A stretch of DNA of 64,000 nucleotides, taken from Pontibacter mangrovi. Lineage in GTDB: Bacteria > Bacteroidota > Bacteroidia > Cytophagales > Hymenobacteraceae. Positions 25,598 to 34,112 of the stretch are shown here, piece after piece (the stretch's first letter is position 1; each line of letters begins with the position of its first letter). The stretch covers positions 1-64,000 of the forward strand of contig NZ_VFRQ01000018.1 in assembly GCF_006385705.1 (NCBI RefSeq), written 5' to 3'. The notes under the pieces were generated by a model. The model searched no databases and was not told the DNA's origin. It saw only the letters and a program-made list of their open reading frames with translations. A program made the position numbers and the translations under genes.

Positions 25598-28500
25598 ATG
25601 AAGAAGTTGAGCCTTTGGCTTGTTGCGCTTGGCCTGGCTACAGGCTCAGCGGCATTTGCGCAGCAACCTGCTTTCTCCCCTGATCATACCAACACGCAGG
25701 CGCTGCAGCGCATTGCCAAGTCTGCCGAAGCGAAGTACCGGGCAAACCGGGAAAAGGCCCTGGAGCTGGCAGAGAAGTATGGCTGGGTCATCGAGAGAAT
25801 AGGTAAAGACGGGCGCGTAATCTCTTTGCAGGGCCTGGATGCCACCGGGCAGCCGGTTTACTATATCACGTATAACAACTCCAGCGCGGCTGCCACTACA
25901 CGCACAGACCAACTCTGGAGCGGCGGCACCCTGGACCTTAGCCTGAATGGCAGCAGTAGCAGCGTCGCGAACAAACTGGCCCTGTGGGATGGGGGGCGGG
26001 TGCTGGCATCGCACCAGGAGCTGACAGGCCGCGTGGACCAGCGCGATAACCCCACCCAAACCAGCGAGCACTCCACCCACGTGGCCGGCACCATGATAGC
26101 CACCGGGCTTAACCCCCTGGCGCGCGGCATGGCCTTTGGGTATAAATCGCTGCTGGCCTATGACTTTAACAAAGATGGGGCAGAGATGGCCACTGCCGCC
26201 AAAGATCTGCTCCTCTCCAACCACTCTTACGGCAGCCTGGCGGGGTGGCATTTTAACTCCGACCGCAAAGGCACTGACGAGGACCCTTATTGGGAGTGGT
26301 GGGGCAACACCAGCATCAGCAAGAATGAAGACTATACCTTTGGCTACTACAACGACGAAGCCGCTAACTGGGACGACATCGCGTTTAACGCCCCGTACTA
26401 CCTGATTGTGAAGTCGGCGGGCAATAACCGGGGCGAAACCGGTCCTGCCGTGGGCAAGCCATACTACCAGCGCACCAGCAACGGCAAGTTTGAGCTGGTA
26501 AAGTCGCGCCCGCAAACCCTGAGCAGCAACGATGCCTATGACGTGATCACGACCACGGGCACGGCCAAGAATATACTGACCGTAGGCGCTGTAAAAGCCA
26601 TTGCAGATGGGTATAACCAGACGCAGGACGTGGTGATGACCGGCTTTAGCTCGTGGGGGCCTACGGATGATGGGCGCATTAAGCCGGATTTGGTGGGCGA
26701 TGGGCAGGAAGTGCTCTCCACCTCCTCCGCCAACGACAGAAGCTACCAGGTGCAGAGCGGCACCTCTATGGCCGCCCCCAACGTGTCGGGGACGCTGCTG
26801 TTGCTGCAGGAGCACTTCTCCGGCCTCAACCAGGGCCGGTTTATGCGCGCCGCTACCCTCAAGGGCTTGGTGATCCATACCGCAGACGAGGCAGGCGACG
26901 CACCAGGGCCAGACTACCGCTATGGCTGGGGATTATTGAACGCCGAACGGGCCGCCACGCTCATCAGCAACTCCGACCAAACGCACCTGCTGCAGGAAAA
27001 AACGCTGGCACAAAACGAAGAACAAACCATAGAGGTGACCGCCTCCGGCAAAGGCCCCTTGCGAATTACCATATCCTGGACCGACCCGAAAGGAAAAGTA
27101 ACCGCCGAAGGTGCCAACCCGCTGAACAACCGCAGCCCCAGACTGGTAAACGACCTGGACCTGCGCGTGGCGGGCAACGGCAAAAGCTATCTGCCCTGGG
27201 CTTTAGACCCTGCTGCACCAGCAGAGGCAGCCAAGCCAGGCGATAACGTGGTGGATAACGTGGAGCAGGTGCTGATTGCCGATGCCGTGCCCGGCACGAA
27301 GTATACGATCAAGGTAAAACATAAAGGAACGCTGCAGGAAGGGCCGCAAGCCTATACTTTGCTGGTAAGCGGCGCGGGCGGTACGGCAGTTTGCGCCAGC
27401 GCCCCCACATCCAGCCAAGGCACCCGCGTCAGCAAGTTTAGCTTTGGAGGTAAAAGTATGACCCTGGCGGATGACTGCAGCACTTACCGTAACCTGATGA
27501 CCAACATTTTTGCTGTGGAGCCGAGCCAGGCAATTCCGCTTCAGTTGGAGTTGGGCAGCTGCGGCACGGCAACGGCCAGCGTGGCCAAAGTATACATCGA
27601 CTGGAACGGGAACGGCAGCTTCGGCGATGCGGGAGAGGCAGTGGCTACATCCGGAGCGGTGAGCGGCAACTTTGCGGCAACCGTAAAAGCGCCGGACAAC
27701 CTGACTGCCGGAGACAAGGTGCGTATGCGGGTGGTGGTGCAGGAAACCGCTGACGCCGCTGCTGTTAGTGCCTGCGGCAGCTATGCCCGCGGCGAAACGC
27801 AGGATTATCTGCTGCAATTCATAAAGCCCCAGCGGGATATTGCTTTGGAAAGTATACAGCCTGCGGGAGGTTCGGCCCTGTGTGCGAACCCTGCCCAGAA
27901 AGTAGTGGTAACGCTGCGCAACAGCGGCACCTCGGCACAACAGAATATACCGGTGGCTGTAAAGGTGCTTAAAAACGGGCAGGAGCAGCAAACGCTCACC
28001 GGAACCTTTGCCGGAACGCTGCCTCCTTTCGGACAGGCGGAACTGGTGCTGGAGGAGCCGTTTGCAACTGAGGCAGGCGCCACCTACGAGCTTTTAGCTA
28101 CCTCAGAGCTTACCGGAGATGCCGTGGCGGGCAACAACCAGCGCAGCTATACTTTTGCCGTGGCAGCAGGAAACGAGCCCCCCGCCGATGCAGCGGCCTT
28201 CCGGTGCAGCGACAGCCCGGTTTATACGTTGTCGGCAGAGGGAGGCGGCGCGCCTTACTGGTATACTTCGCTTAGCGGCACTACCCCGATTGCGGCTGGC
28301 AACCAGGCGCAGGTGACCGCCGATAAGGCTGGCAGCACGCTTTTCGCAGCTTTTAATGATTTTTCGGCCACGGTTGGTCCTAAGGACAAGAATGTTTTTG
28401 CCGGAGGAGGGTATAACCAGTTTACGCCGGATGTGCAGATAACTACCAGCGCCCCAATGGTGCTGGAGCAGGCACGGCTATACATTGGCCACAGCGGAAA

Positions 28501-29362
28501 AATCACCTTTACAGTATATGATACCAACGGAGCACCGGTTTCATCCCGTACTCTTCCGGTTACAGCCACGCGCACCGAGCCCGGCGAGGGCGTGCAACCC
28601 GACGACCCAAACGATGAGGGACAGGTATACTACCTGGGGCTGCAGCTTCCGCAGGCCGGTATGTATAACATTGCTATTTCGTACGAGGGCGGTGCCACCA
28701 TTTACCGCGACAATGAAAATGTAAAAGGCTACCCCTTTGGCGTCGATCAGGTTTTCACGATCAGTGGCAACACCGCCAGTGCCGAATGGGCAGGCTACTA
28801 TTACTACTTCTACGACTTGAAAGTGCGCGCCCTGGGCTGCCCAAGCCCGCGGGTGGCCGTGGCCCTGAAAGAAGGCGTGCCGCTGGAGCAGCCGCGCATT
28901 ACCCGGGAAGGAAAGGAACTGGTGTCGAGCCTGCCGGAGGGAAACCAGTGGTACCTGGACGGCCTGCCGCTGGAGGGAGCAGACGCCCGCCGCTTTACCC
29001 CAACCCTGAACGGACAGTATAGTGTCATGGCCTTTAAAAACGGCTGCGTGTCGCAGATGTCGCTGGCTTACAGGTATGAGGTGGAAAGCGCTACTCGCGA
29101 TGTGGGGCCGGAACTGGTGGTTTTCCCGAACCCGAGCGGCGACGGCAAATTTAACTACACCGTAGAAACCACTGCCCCCGAAGACCTCACGCTGACGGTA
29201 GTAGATATGCTGGGAAACCTGTTGCATACGGCTTCGGTGCGGCAGATAAACGGGCAGTACAAAGGCATGATCGATCTATCTGGTCGGGCGAACGGGCTCT
29301 ACCTGGTGCGCCTGCAGCACGGCGCTAAAGTATACACCCGCAAAGTGATGATCCGGAAATAA
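25598..29362 (+). CDS. S8 family serine peptidase with GEVED and T9SS sorting domains
   Basis: The 1254-residue secreted subtilase has a signal peptide (1-21). The catalytic triad is Asp131 (KLALWDGG), His161 (SEHSTHVAGTM) and Ser near 390 (SGTSMAAPNVSG). A C-terminal P-like beta domain follows (about 465-590). A GEVED domain (VYIDWNGNGSFGDAGEA, about 660-730) and CARDB/Ig-like segments come next. Residues about 1175-1254 are a type A T9SS sorting domain (FPNPSGDGKFNYTV, then GLYLVRLQHGAKVYTRKVMIRK). It should cross the outer membrane through the type IX system and remain at the surface or be released. Substrates are unknown. Confidence 0.95.
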   Translation: MKKLSLWLVALGLATGSAAFAQQPAFSPDHTNTQALQRIAKSAEAKYRANREKALELAEKYGWVIERIGKDGRVISLQGLDATGQPVYYITYNNSSAAATTRTDQLWSGGTLDLSLNGSSSSVANKLALWDGGRVLASHQELTGRVDQRDNPTQTSEHSTHVAGTMIATGLNPLARGMAFGYKSLLAYDFNKDGAEMATAAKDLLLSNHSYGSLAGWHFNSDRKGTDEDPYWEWWGNTSISKNEDYTFGYYNDEAANWDDIAFNAPYYLIVKSAGNNRGETGPAVGKPYYQRTSNGKFELVKSRPQTLSSNDAYDVITTTGTAKNILTVGAVKAIADGYNQTQDVVMTGFSSWGPTDDGRIKPDLVGDGQEVLSTSSANDRSYQVQSGTSMAAPNVSGTLLLLQEHFSGLNQGRFMRAATLKGLVIHTADEAGDAPGPDYRYGWGLLNAERAATLISNSDQTHLLQEKTLAQNEEQTIEVTASGKGPLRITISWTDPKGKVTAEGANPLNNRSPRLVNDLDLRVAGNGKSYLPWALDPAAPAEAAKPGDNVVDNVEQVLIADAVPGTKYTIKVKHKGTLQEGPQAYTLLVSGAGGTAVCASAPTSSQGTRVSKFSFGGKSMTLADDCSTYRNLMTNIFAVEPSQAIPLQLELGSCGTATASVAKVYIDWNGNGSFGDAGEAVATSGAVSGNFAATVKAPDNLTAGDKVRMRVVVQETADAAAVSACGSYARGETQDYLLQFIKPQRDIALESIQPAGGSALCANPAQKVVVTLRNSGTSAQQNIPVAVKVLKNGQEQQTLTGTFAGTLPPFGQAELVLEEPFATEAGATYELLATSELTGDAVAGNNQRSYTFAVAAGNEPPADAAAFRCSDSPVYTLSAEGGGAPYWYTSLSGTTPIAAGNQAQVTADKAGSTLFAAFNDFSATVGPKDKNVFAGGGYNQFTPDVQITTSAPMVLEQARLYIGHSGKITFTVYDTNGAPVSSRTLPVTATRTEPGEGVQPDDPNDEGQVYYLGLQLPQAGMYNIAISYEGGATIYRDNENVKGYPFGVDQVFTISGNTASAEWAGYYYYFYDLKVRALGCPSPRVAVALKEGVPLEQPRITREGKELVSSLPEGNQWYLDGLPLEGADARRFTPTLNGQYSVMAFKNGCVSQMSLAYRYEVESATRDVGPELVVFPNPSGDGKFNYTVETTAPEDLTLTVVDMLGNLLHTASVRQINGQYKGMIDLSGRANGLYLVRLQHGAKVYTRKVMIRK

Positions 29363-29399
29363 AGAAGCATACCTGTAGAACTCAAACCTCCTTGTTAAG

Positions 29400-29620
29400 A
29401 AGAGTAAAAAAAGCTTTCGGCCCGCCTCTGCCTGCCGCTGCCAGAATCAGTTGGCAGGGGCGCTCAAAGTTTCTAAATTCCCCTCCTCGGAGGGGCAAGG
29501 GGTGGGTTTATACTTCAGCTAGTGACAGCAGCGACTATAAAACTTATACTTCAGCCAAAGTAGCTAAAGATTCCCCTCCTTAGCTAAGGAGGGGCAGGGG
29601 TGGTTGGACAACAAGATGCT
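29400..29620. repeat. Intergenic repeats: C-rich palindromes and TTATACTTCAG unit
   Basis: Two C-rich units lie here: CCCCTCCTCGGAGGGG (29480 region) and CCCCTCCTTAG-CTAAGGAGGGG (29575-29596), each with the GGGGTGG tail. The second is preceded by CTTATACTTCAGCCAAAG (29541-29560), which recurs before the C-rich unit at 33726-33745. No gene is seen. Confidence 0.75.
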
Positions 29621-29626
29621 GAAAAC

Positions 29627-29658
29627 AAAAAAGGCCGCCGGTTGTTCTTCCGGCGGCC
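29627..29658 (-). terminator. Intrinsic terminator of the SPFH gene
   Basis: GGCCGCCGG (29633-29641) pairs with CCGGCGGCC (29650-29658) over an 8-nt loop; in minus-strand RNA a U-run follows. It lies 25 bp after the SPFH stop. Confidence 0.9.
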
Positions 29659-29682
29659 CTTCTTTTATACTCAGTTATACTT

Positions 29683-30483
29683 TTACTGCACGTTCTTGAA
29701 GAAGGTGGGCGAGTTGCTGTAGAGCGGAGTTTTGCCGTCCCACTTCTCAATAAACTGCTGCTGTATGAGCAGCGGCGTGAGCGTGCGCTGGCGTAGTTCG
29801 TTGGCGCGGGCTTCGGCTTCGGCTTCCACTATTTTCTTGCGGGCCTGGGCTTCTGCTACTTTCAGCTCGTTCTCTACCTGCAGGGCCTGCTGCACGGCGC
29901 GGTTCTTCAGGTTCACGGCACGCACGATCTCGTCGGGGTACTGCAGGCCGCTGGTCATCTGCTCCAGCTCAAAGCCCTCTTTTCTTAAGGCATTATCAAG
30001 CGCGATCTGCACTTTGTCTTCAAAGCTCTGGCGGTTTGAGATGATGCTGTCGGTGCTATACTTGTTGAACTGGATGCGGAAGGCGTCGCGGGTGTAGTTG
30101 AACAGCGTGGTCTTGGTGATCAGCTCAATATCTTTGCGGTACTTGCTGAAGATCTTCGGGCTCTCGCCGGGGCTCACTCTAAACGAGATGGTCGGATCAA
30201 CCGTGAAAACGGAGCCGTCTTTGGCGTTTACGGTAAAGGCCGGGTAATCCACCGTCTGCACGAAGGTCGGGAACTGGAACACCTCCTCGGTGAAAGGGTT
30301 GAACCACACGCGTCCTGTTACCAGGTTCACGTCCTGCACGCCTTTATCAGTGCCGTAGAGTTTCACCAAAATGCCCTCATGGCCTGCATCAATGCGGGTG
30401 CAGGATTTCATGGCGGTAATGGAGAACACAAGAATAAGTATGAAGCTGATGCTCCAGGTTAGGAGCTGACGGGCATTGTTCAT
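29683..30483 (-). CDS. SPFH/Band 7 domain membrane protein (prohibitin-like)
   Basis: This 266-residue protein has one N-terminal membrane helix (residues 8-26, LTWSISFILILVFSITAM). The SPFH/Band 7 domain (about 28-210) includes AGHEGILVKLYGTDKGVQ and FPTFVQTVDYPAFTV. A C-terminal coiled coil rich in Glu/Ala (VENELKVAEAQARKKIVEAE) follows. Such proteins form ring assemblies or membrane microdomains. The 62-residue gene just upstream ends 2 bp before its start, so they are co-transcribed and may work together. Confidence 0.92.
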   Translation of the reverse strand: MNNARQLLTWSISFILILVFSITAMKSCTRIDAGHEGILVKLYGTDKGVQDVNLVTGRVWFNPFTEEVFQFPTFVQTVDYPAFTVNAKDGSVFTVDPTISFRVSPGESPKIFSKYRKDIELITKTTLFNYTRDAFRIQFNKYSTDSIISNRQSFEDKVQIALDNALRKEGFELEQMTSGLQYPDEIVRAVNLKNRAVQQALQVENELKVAEAQARKKIVEAEAEARANELRQRTLTPLLIQQQFIEKWDGKTPLYSNSPTFFKNVQ

Positions 30484-30485
30484 GG

Positions 30486-30674
30486 TTAGGGTTTAAGTTT
30501 GTTGATGGAAAGACGGATAACGAAGAAATTGGCGATGACGAGCACCAGCAGCAGTCCTAAGCCGATAGCTACCTGCAGGTCGGAGGGCTGGCGTACCAGC
30601 GAAGCAATTTCTGTAAAGGTTAGAATATCGACCAGGAGCAGCAGGCCGAGCAAAATGACGTACGGGAATTTCAT
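30486..30674 (-). CDS. Small two-helix membrane protein
   Basis: The 62-residue product is almost entirely two membrane helices: residues 4-22 (PYVILLGLLLLVDILTF) and 37-57 (IGLGLLLVLVIANFFVIRLSI), with a short loop between them. It is immediately upstream of the SPFH gene (2-bp gap) on the same strand. No family is recognised; a partner role for the SPFH protein is inference from the operon. Confidence 0.7.
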   Translation of the reverse strand: MKFPYVILLGLLLLVDILTFTEIASLVRQPSDLQVAIGLGLLLVLVIANFFVIRLSINKLKP

Positions 30675-30760
30675 AATAAGTATATTATAAAGGCAATATA
30701 CCGAAAACCTTTTGATCTTTCACTTCCTTAAAGCCGATTGGCCGGTAAAAAGTATGGGGA

Positions 30761-30816
30761 GCCAGTTTGTAAAGGCGAAAGTATAGATGTGAGTGTAAAG
30801 CCAGTTACAAACTGGC
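30761..30816. repeat. Inverted repeat with nested hairpin
   Basis: GCCAGTTTGTAA (30761-30772) pairs with TTACAAACTGGC (30805-30816). The right arm itself can form GCCAGT/ACTGGC. The region 30675-30896 otherwise has no credible gene. Confidence 0.75.
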
Positions 30817-30896
30817 ATCAAGTACGCTACATTTGCGCTGGCGCTAAACATGCGGCATTGACGGCAGCTTGCTTGTTACCCTCTGCCCACATCATC

Positions 30897-31286
30897 CTAA
30901 CGATACTTACTTTTCAGATCAGGTGTAGTGAAGAAAACATACGCAAAAAGTATTGCAAAAACTGAGTAGATCAATGCTGCCACCCATAAGTAGCTCAGGC
31001 TTGTATCCTTTACTGCCAGCTTAGCCAATGCGAGTGCCCCGATAACAAAATGGGCCAGGTTGCCAAGCGCAACTGGCCTGCTGTAAATTCCGCCTATCAG
31101 ATTTGCTTTAGCTGTCCAGTTGATCATGGCAAAGCCAAAGTATAAGGCTCCCAACACCTGCAAAACGACGGCAGCAGCTTCAGGTACCCCTAAACCGCTG
31201 GCAACTTCCTGCGGCAGAAAAGATAATACCAAGCCTGCCATACCCATGGTAACAGCACTTATGGTCATTAGTAGTTTTGTGTTCAT
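30897..31286 (-). CDS. Small four-helix membrane protein
   Basis: The 129-residue protein has four hydrophobic helices, near residues 5-25, 36-56, 71-90 and 101-121. The opening MNTKLLMTISAVTMGMAGLVL may be the first helix rather than a signal. Such short integral proteins with a GALYFGFAMINW segment are widespread in Bacteroidota, but I know of no assigned function. It stands alone. Confidence 0.65.
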   Translation of the reverse strand: MNTKLLMTISAVTMGMAGLVLSFLPQEVASGLGVPEAAAVVLQVLGALYFGFAMINWTAKANLIGGIYSRPVALGNLAHFVIGALALAKLAVKDTSLSYLWVAALIYSVFAILFAYVFFTTPDLKSKYR

Positions 31287-31371
31287 GGTTTTGTGTTAGG
31301 TTGATTATGAATGGCCTTTGGAGGGGAAGTATGAGATGTATGCTAGGATTAGTGGGAGGTATCTATCAGAA

Positions 31372-32214
31372 CTAATTAATTATTTCCTTAATTTCTTGTC
31401 TTGTAGATCTACTGTTAAGGACATTAATTTTAGGTGAAAGTTGTTTAAGCTTTGAAAGATGAAAGTTGCACTTCCAAAGAACTCGCCATTTAGCAAATTG
31501 CAAATCTTGTTTATCCTTTAGAAAGAGAGTTAATCTGACATAAAGCATTTCATAACCCATGTAAAGAGCAATAAAATAAGCGCAAGGTATGAAAGAAATT
31601 GAAAGGATTATTGGTAGCAAGAAGGTAGTCAAAGTTGAAGGATTAGCAAAGTCGTTTATATGGCTATATATGTCTATCAAAGAAATTACTATAATTGCTA
31701 ATCCACCAATTGTTAATATCCATTCAATTCCAACTTTAACCTTTTGAGTTCGCTCTTCACGCTCAGCAATTAGCTTCATTCCTGTCAGAAAGGCTAATAC
31801 TGGTAACATAACAAGTTCTGTAGTTAAGCTGAATTGGTGAAGGTTGATTATGAATTCGAAGACTAATAAAAGTTTTAAGTTGTCAAGGAGTAGCTTAGTG
31901 AAAAAGTTTTTTTCTTTTTCAGCTTTATTCAGTGAAAATAAAATAATGACGCCTGAACCGAAGAACCAGAGCAATGTATTTTTAAGAAGAGTTTGACTCC
32001 ATAAATCAATCATTCTTAAAATATAAACTACTCCAACTGAGTATAGCATTGCAAGAAGGATAATAATTAGAATGGAAGGCTGAAAGAAAGCACGTAAGAC
32101 TTTATATAGAGCTTTCCGTATTGATTGATCAAACAGGATGCTGATAGTAGCAACAAGAGTCCAAGCAATTAAGGCTAACTCTCTATTACTGAATATTTCT
32201 TGAAGCTTATACAT
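31372..32214 (-). CDS. AT-rich hypothetical membrane protein
   Basis: This 280-residue protein has about six membrane helices, including LALIAWTLVATISILF, ILIIILLAMLYSVGVVYIL, NTLLWFFGSGVIILFSL, WILTIGGLAIIVISLI and LLPIILSISFIPCAYFIALYM. It ends in a Lys-rich cytoplasmic tail. It is distinctly AT-rich between GC-rich neighbours, as is the flanking DNA to about 32340, so horizontal gain is likely. No family is recognised and no partner gene is adjacent. Confidence 0.6.
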   Translation of the reverse strand: MYKLQEIFSNRELALIAWTLVATISILFDQSIRKALYKVLRAFFQPSILIIILLAMLYSVGVVYILRMIDLWSQTLLKNTLLWFFGSGVIILFSLNKAEKEKNFFTKLLLDNLKLLLVFEFIINLHQFSLTTELVMLPVLAFLTGMKLIAEREERTQKVKVGIEWILTIGGLAIIVISLIDIYSHINDFANPSTLTTFLLPIILSISFIPCAYFIALYMGYEMLYVRLTLFLKDKQDLQFAKWRVLWKCNFHLSKLKQLSPKINVLNSRSTRQEIKEIIN

Positions 32215-32410
32215 TCATGTTATATTCTTAAGCTACTAAATTGAAAATGCACAACTATAAGATGTTACAAATGATCCTGGCAAATGTATAAATATAAGTA
32301 TTACTATAATAAGTGCAATATATAAATTTCTGTTTTACTTTTTGTCAGCCCTTCCCCAACAAACCCCTGCACAAATCCCCCTTTTTTCCGAACTTTGCAG
32401 AAGAGGCAAC

Positions 32411-32446
32411 TCTCTGACTCTTTAACCCTCTAACTCACTAACTCCT
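32411..32446. repeat. Octamer tandem repeat upstream of nuoD
   Basis: Four to five degenerate 8-bp units of the form YTAACYCY run directly into the nuoD start: CTGACTCT, TTAACCCT, CTAACTCA, CTAACTCC. A similar array lies at 35671-35720. Confidence 0.75.
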
Positions 32447-33649
32447 GTGTCTATCTACAAAAACTACCTGCTGCAGTCAGAGCCGAACAAGTTCAGCCAG
32501 GATGCGCTGAAGGCCGGCGAGATGATTGTGAACATGGGGCCGCAGCACCCGAGCACGCACGGTGTACTGCGCCTGGAGGTGGTCACCGACGGCGAGATCA
32601 TACAGGAGGTGGTGCCGCACATCGGTTACCTGCACCGCTGTTTCGAGAAGCACGCCGAAAGTATGGCCTATAATCAGACGTTGCCTTACGTGGACCGCAT
32701 GGACTACCTGGCCGCCATGAACTCGGAGCATGTGTGGTGCATGGGCGTGGAGAAGCTGCTGGGCATAACCGACCAGATTCCGAAGCGGGTGGAGTACATC
32801 CGGGTGCTGGTAACGGAGCTCAACCGCATCGCCTCGCACTTTGTGGCCATCGGCACCTACGCCATCGACATCGGGGCCTTTACGCCGTTCCTGTGGCTGC
32901 TACGCGATAGAGAGCACATTCAGCGTTTGCTGGAGTGGGTTTCGGGCGCGCGGATGCTGTACAACTACATCTGGGTGGGTGGTTTATACTATGATCTGCC
33001 CATCGGCTTTGAGGAGCGCTGCCGCGAGTTTATAGACTACCTGCAGCCCAAGCTCGACGAGCTGGACACCATACTGCTGAGCAACAAGATCTTTATAGAC
33101 CGCACGGCCAACGTGGGTATACTTCCACTGGATGTAGCGATCAACTACGGCTGCTCCGGCCCGATGCTGCGCGGCTCCGGCCTGAAGTATGATTTGCGCC
33201 GTGTGGATGGCTACAGCGTGTACCCTGAGCTGGACTTTGAGGTACCGATAGGGCAGGGGCTTGCCGGCACCACCGGCGACTGCTGGGACCGCAACTACGT
33301 GCGCGCCCTGGAGTGTCGCGAGTCCGTCAAGATCATCCGCCAGTGCCTCGACCAGCTTACCGGCGACCACAAACGCACCCCGGACTTCGACCCACAGGCG
33401 GCTTGCCCCAAGAAAATGCGCATGACCGGAGCGCAGGAGTTATACTTTAGAGGCGAAACCCCGCGCGGCGAACTCGGCTACTACTTCCGCACCACCGATC
33501 GCTCCGATGTACCCTTCCGCGCCAAAGGCCGCGCCCCAAGCTTCGTGAACCTCTCGGTGCTCCCCGAGATCAGCCGCGGCTGTATGGTAGCCGACCTCAT
33601 CGCCATCGTCGGCTCTGTGGATATCGTGCTGGGCGAGGTGGATAGGTAG
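32447..33649 (+). CDS. nuoD: NADH-quinone oxidoreductase subunit D
   Basis: The 400-residue (49 kDa) complex I subunit forms the quinone site with NuoB. It has the family opening NMGPQHPSTHGVLRLEV, the HIGYLHRCFEKHAE and YVDRMDYLAAMNSEH segments, and the C-terminal ISRGCMVADLIAIVGSVDIVLGEVDR-type end (quoted in part). It starts with GTG, supported by family alignment of the N-terminus. It is separated from nuoABC by about 14 kb and lies on the opposite strand, flanked by repeats and an AT-rich gene. Confidence 0.96.
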   Translation: MSIYKNYLLQSEPNKFSQDALKAGEMIVNMGPQHPSTHGVLRLEVVTDGEIIQEVVPHIGYLHRCFEKHAESMAYNQTLPYVDRMDYLAAMNSEHVWCMGVEKLLGITDQIPKRVEYIRVLVTELNRIASHFVAIGTYAIDIGAFTPFLWLLRDREHIQRLLEWVSGARMLYNYIWVGGLYYDLPIGFEERCREFIDYLQPKLDELDTILLSNKIFIDRTANVGILPLDVAINYGCSGPMLRGSGLKYDLRRVDGYSVYPELDFEVPIGQGLAGTTGDCWDRNYVRALECRESVKIIRQCLDQLTGDHKRTPDFDPQAACPKKMRMTGAQELYFRGETPRGELGYYFRTTDRSDVPFRAKGRAPSFVNLSVLPEISRGCMVADLIAIVGSVDIVLGEVDR

Positions 33650-33680
33650 CGTTAGGTTGTTTATTATTAGTTATTGGTGT

Positions 33681-33710
33681 TGTAGGGACAGGTCGCGACC
33701 TGTCCCTACA
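33681..33710. repeat. 30-bp perfect palindrome
   Basis: The 15-base arm TGTAGGGACAGGTCG is followed immediately by its exact reverse complement. It can form a cruciform or RNA hairpin just after nuoD, but lacks a T-run on the plus strand, so a simple terminator role is uncertain. Confidence 0.9.
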
Positions 33711-33721
33711 ACGGCAGTAGC

Positions 33722-33930
33722 TATGAAGCTTATACTTCAGCCAAAGCAGTTACGGACTCCCCGCCTTGGATAAGGAGGGTATAAAGGGGGGTGACCCGGC
33801 ACTGCAGAATAAGCCTGCCCATCACCCTCCTTACTTTTCTTTAACCCACCCCTAGCCCCTCCGAGGAGGGGAATAAGGTACGGTACTGTGAGATTCCCCT
33901 CTTGGGAGGGGTAGGAGTGGGTAATCTACT
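33722..33930. repeat. C-rich repeat cluster after nuoD
   Basis: Three C-rich units are seen: CTCCCCGCCTTGGATAAGGAGG (near 33760; quoted form split as CTCCCCGCCTT-GGATAAGGAGG), CCCCTCCGAGGAGGGG (33855 region) and CCCCTCTTGGGAGGGG (33896 region). The first is preceded by CTTATACTTCAGCCAAAG, as at 29541. Confidence 0.75.
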
Positions 33931-33960
33931 GCAGAACTCAACCTGATGCCTCCGGCCTCC

Positions 33961-34014
33961 GTGAAGTCGGAGACTTCACACCATAAATAGGACACGAGTC
34001 TGGAGACTCGCGCC
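33961..34014. repeat. Two adjacent short hairpins of the variable-stem family
   Basis: GTGAAGTC-GGA-GACTTCAC (33961-33979) is followed by a hairpin at 33990-34014 with arms CGAGTC/GACTCG inside the fixed flanks GGACA and GCGCC. The second shares its flanks with the hairpin at 40646-40670, whose arms are CAAGTC/GACTTG. Confidence 0.85.
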
Positions 34015-34081
34015 AGAAATAAGCTGATTATTGCTGGGTATCCTGTGCATCCTCTAATTCTGGAAATCCTGTTTCAGAAAA

Positions 34082-34106
34082 AAAGCCTGCTTCATCAGCA
34101 GGCTTT
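34082..34106. terminator. Intrinsic terminator after lutB
   Basis: AAAGCCTGCT (34082-34091) pairs with AGCAGGCTTT (34097-34106) over a 5-nt loop. In the minus-strand RNA a run of seven U follows, so it primarily ends lutB. Confidence 0.92.
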
Positions 34107-34112
34107 TATACT

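Noticed and set aside
30738..30965. 75-residue open frame on the plus strand
   Set aside because: It runs over an inverted repeat and into the 3' end of a minus-strand membrane gene, has no family features and uses unusual residue composition; considered chance.
33955..34015. CRISPR-like array of palindromes
   Set aside because: The units differ in sequence, spacing is irregular and there are no cas genes; they belong to the hairpin family.
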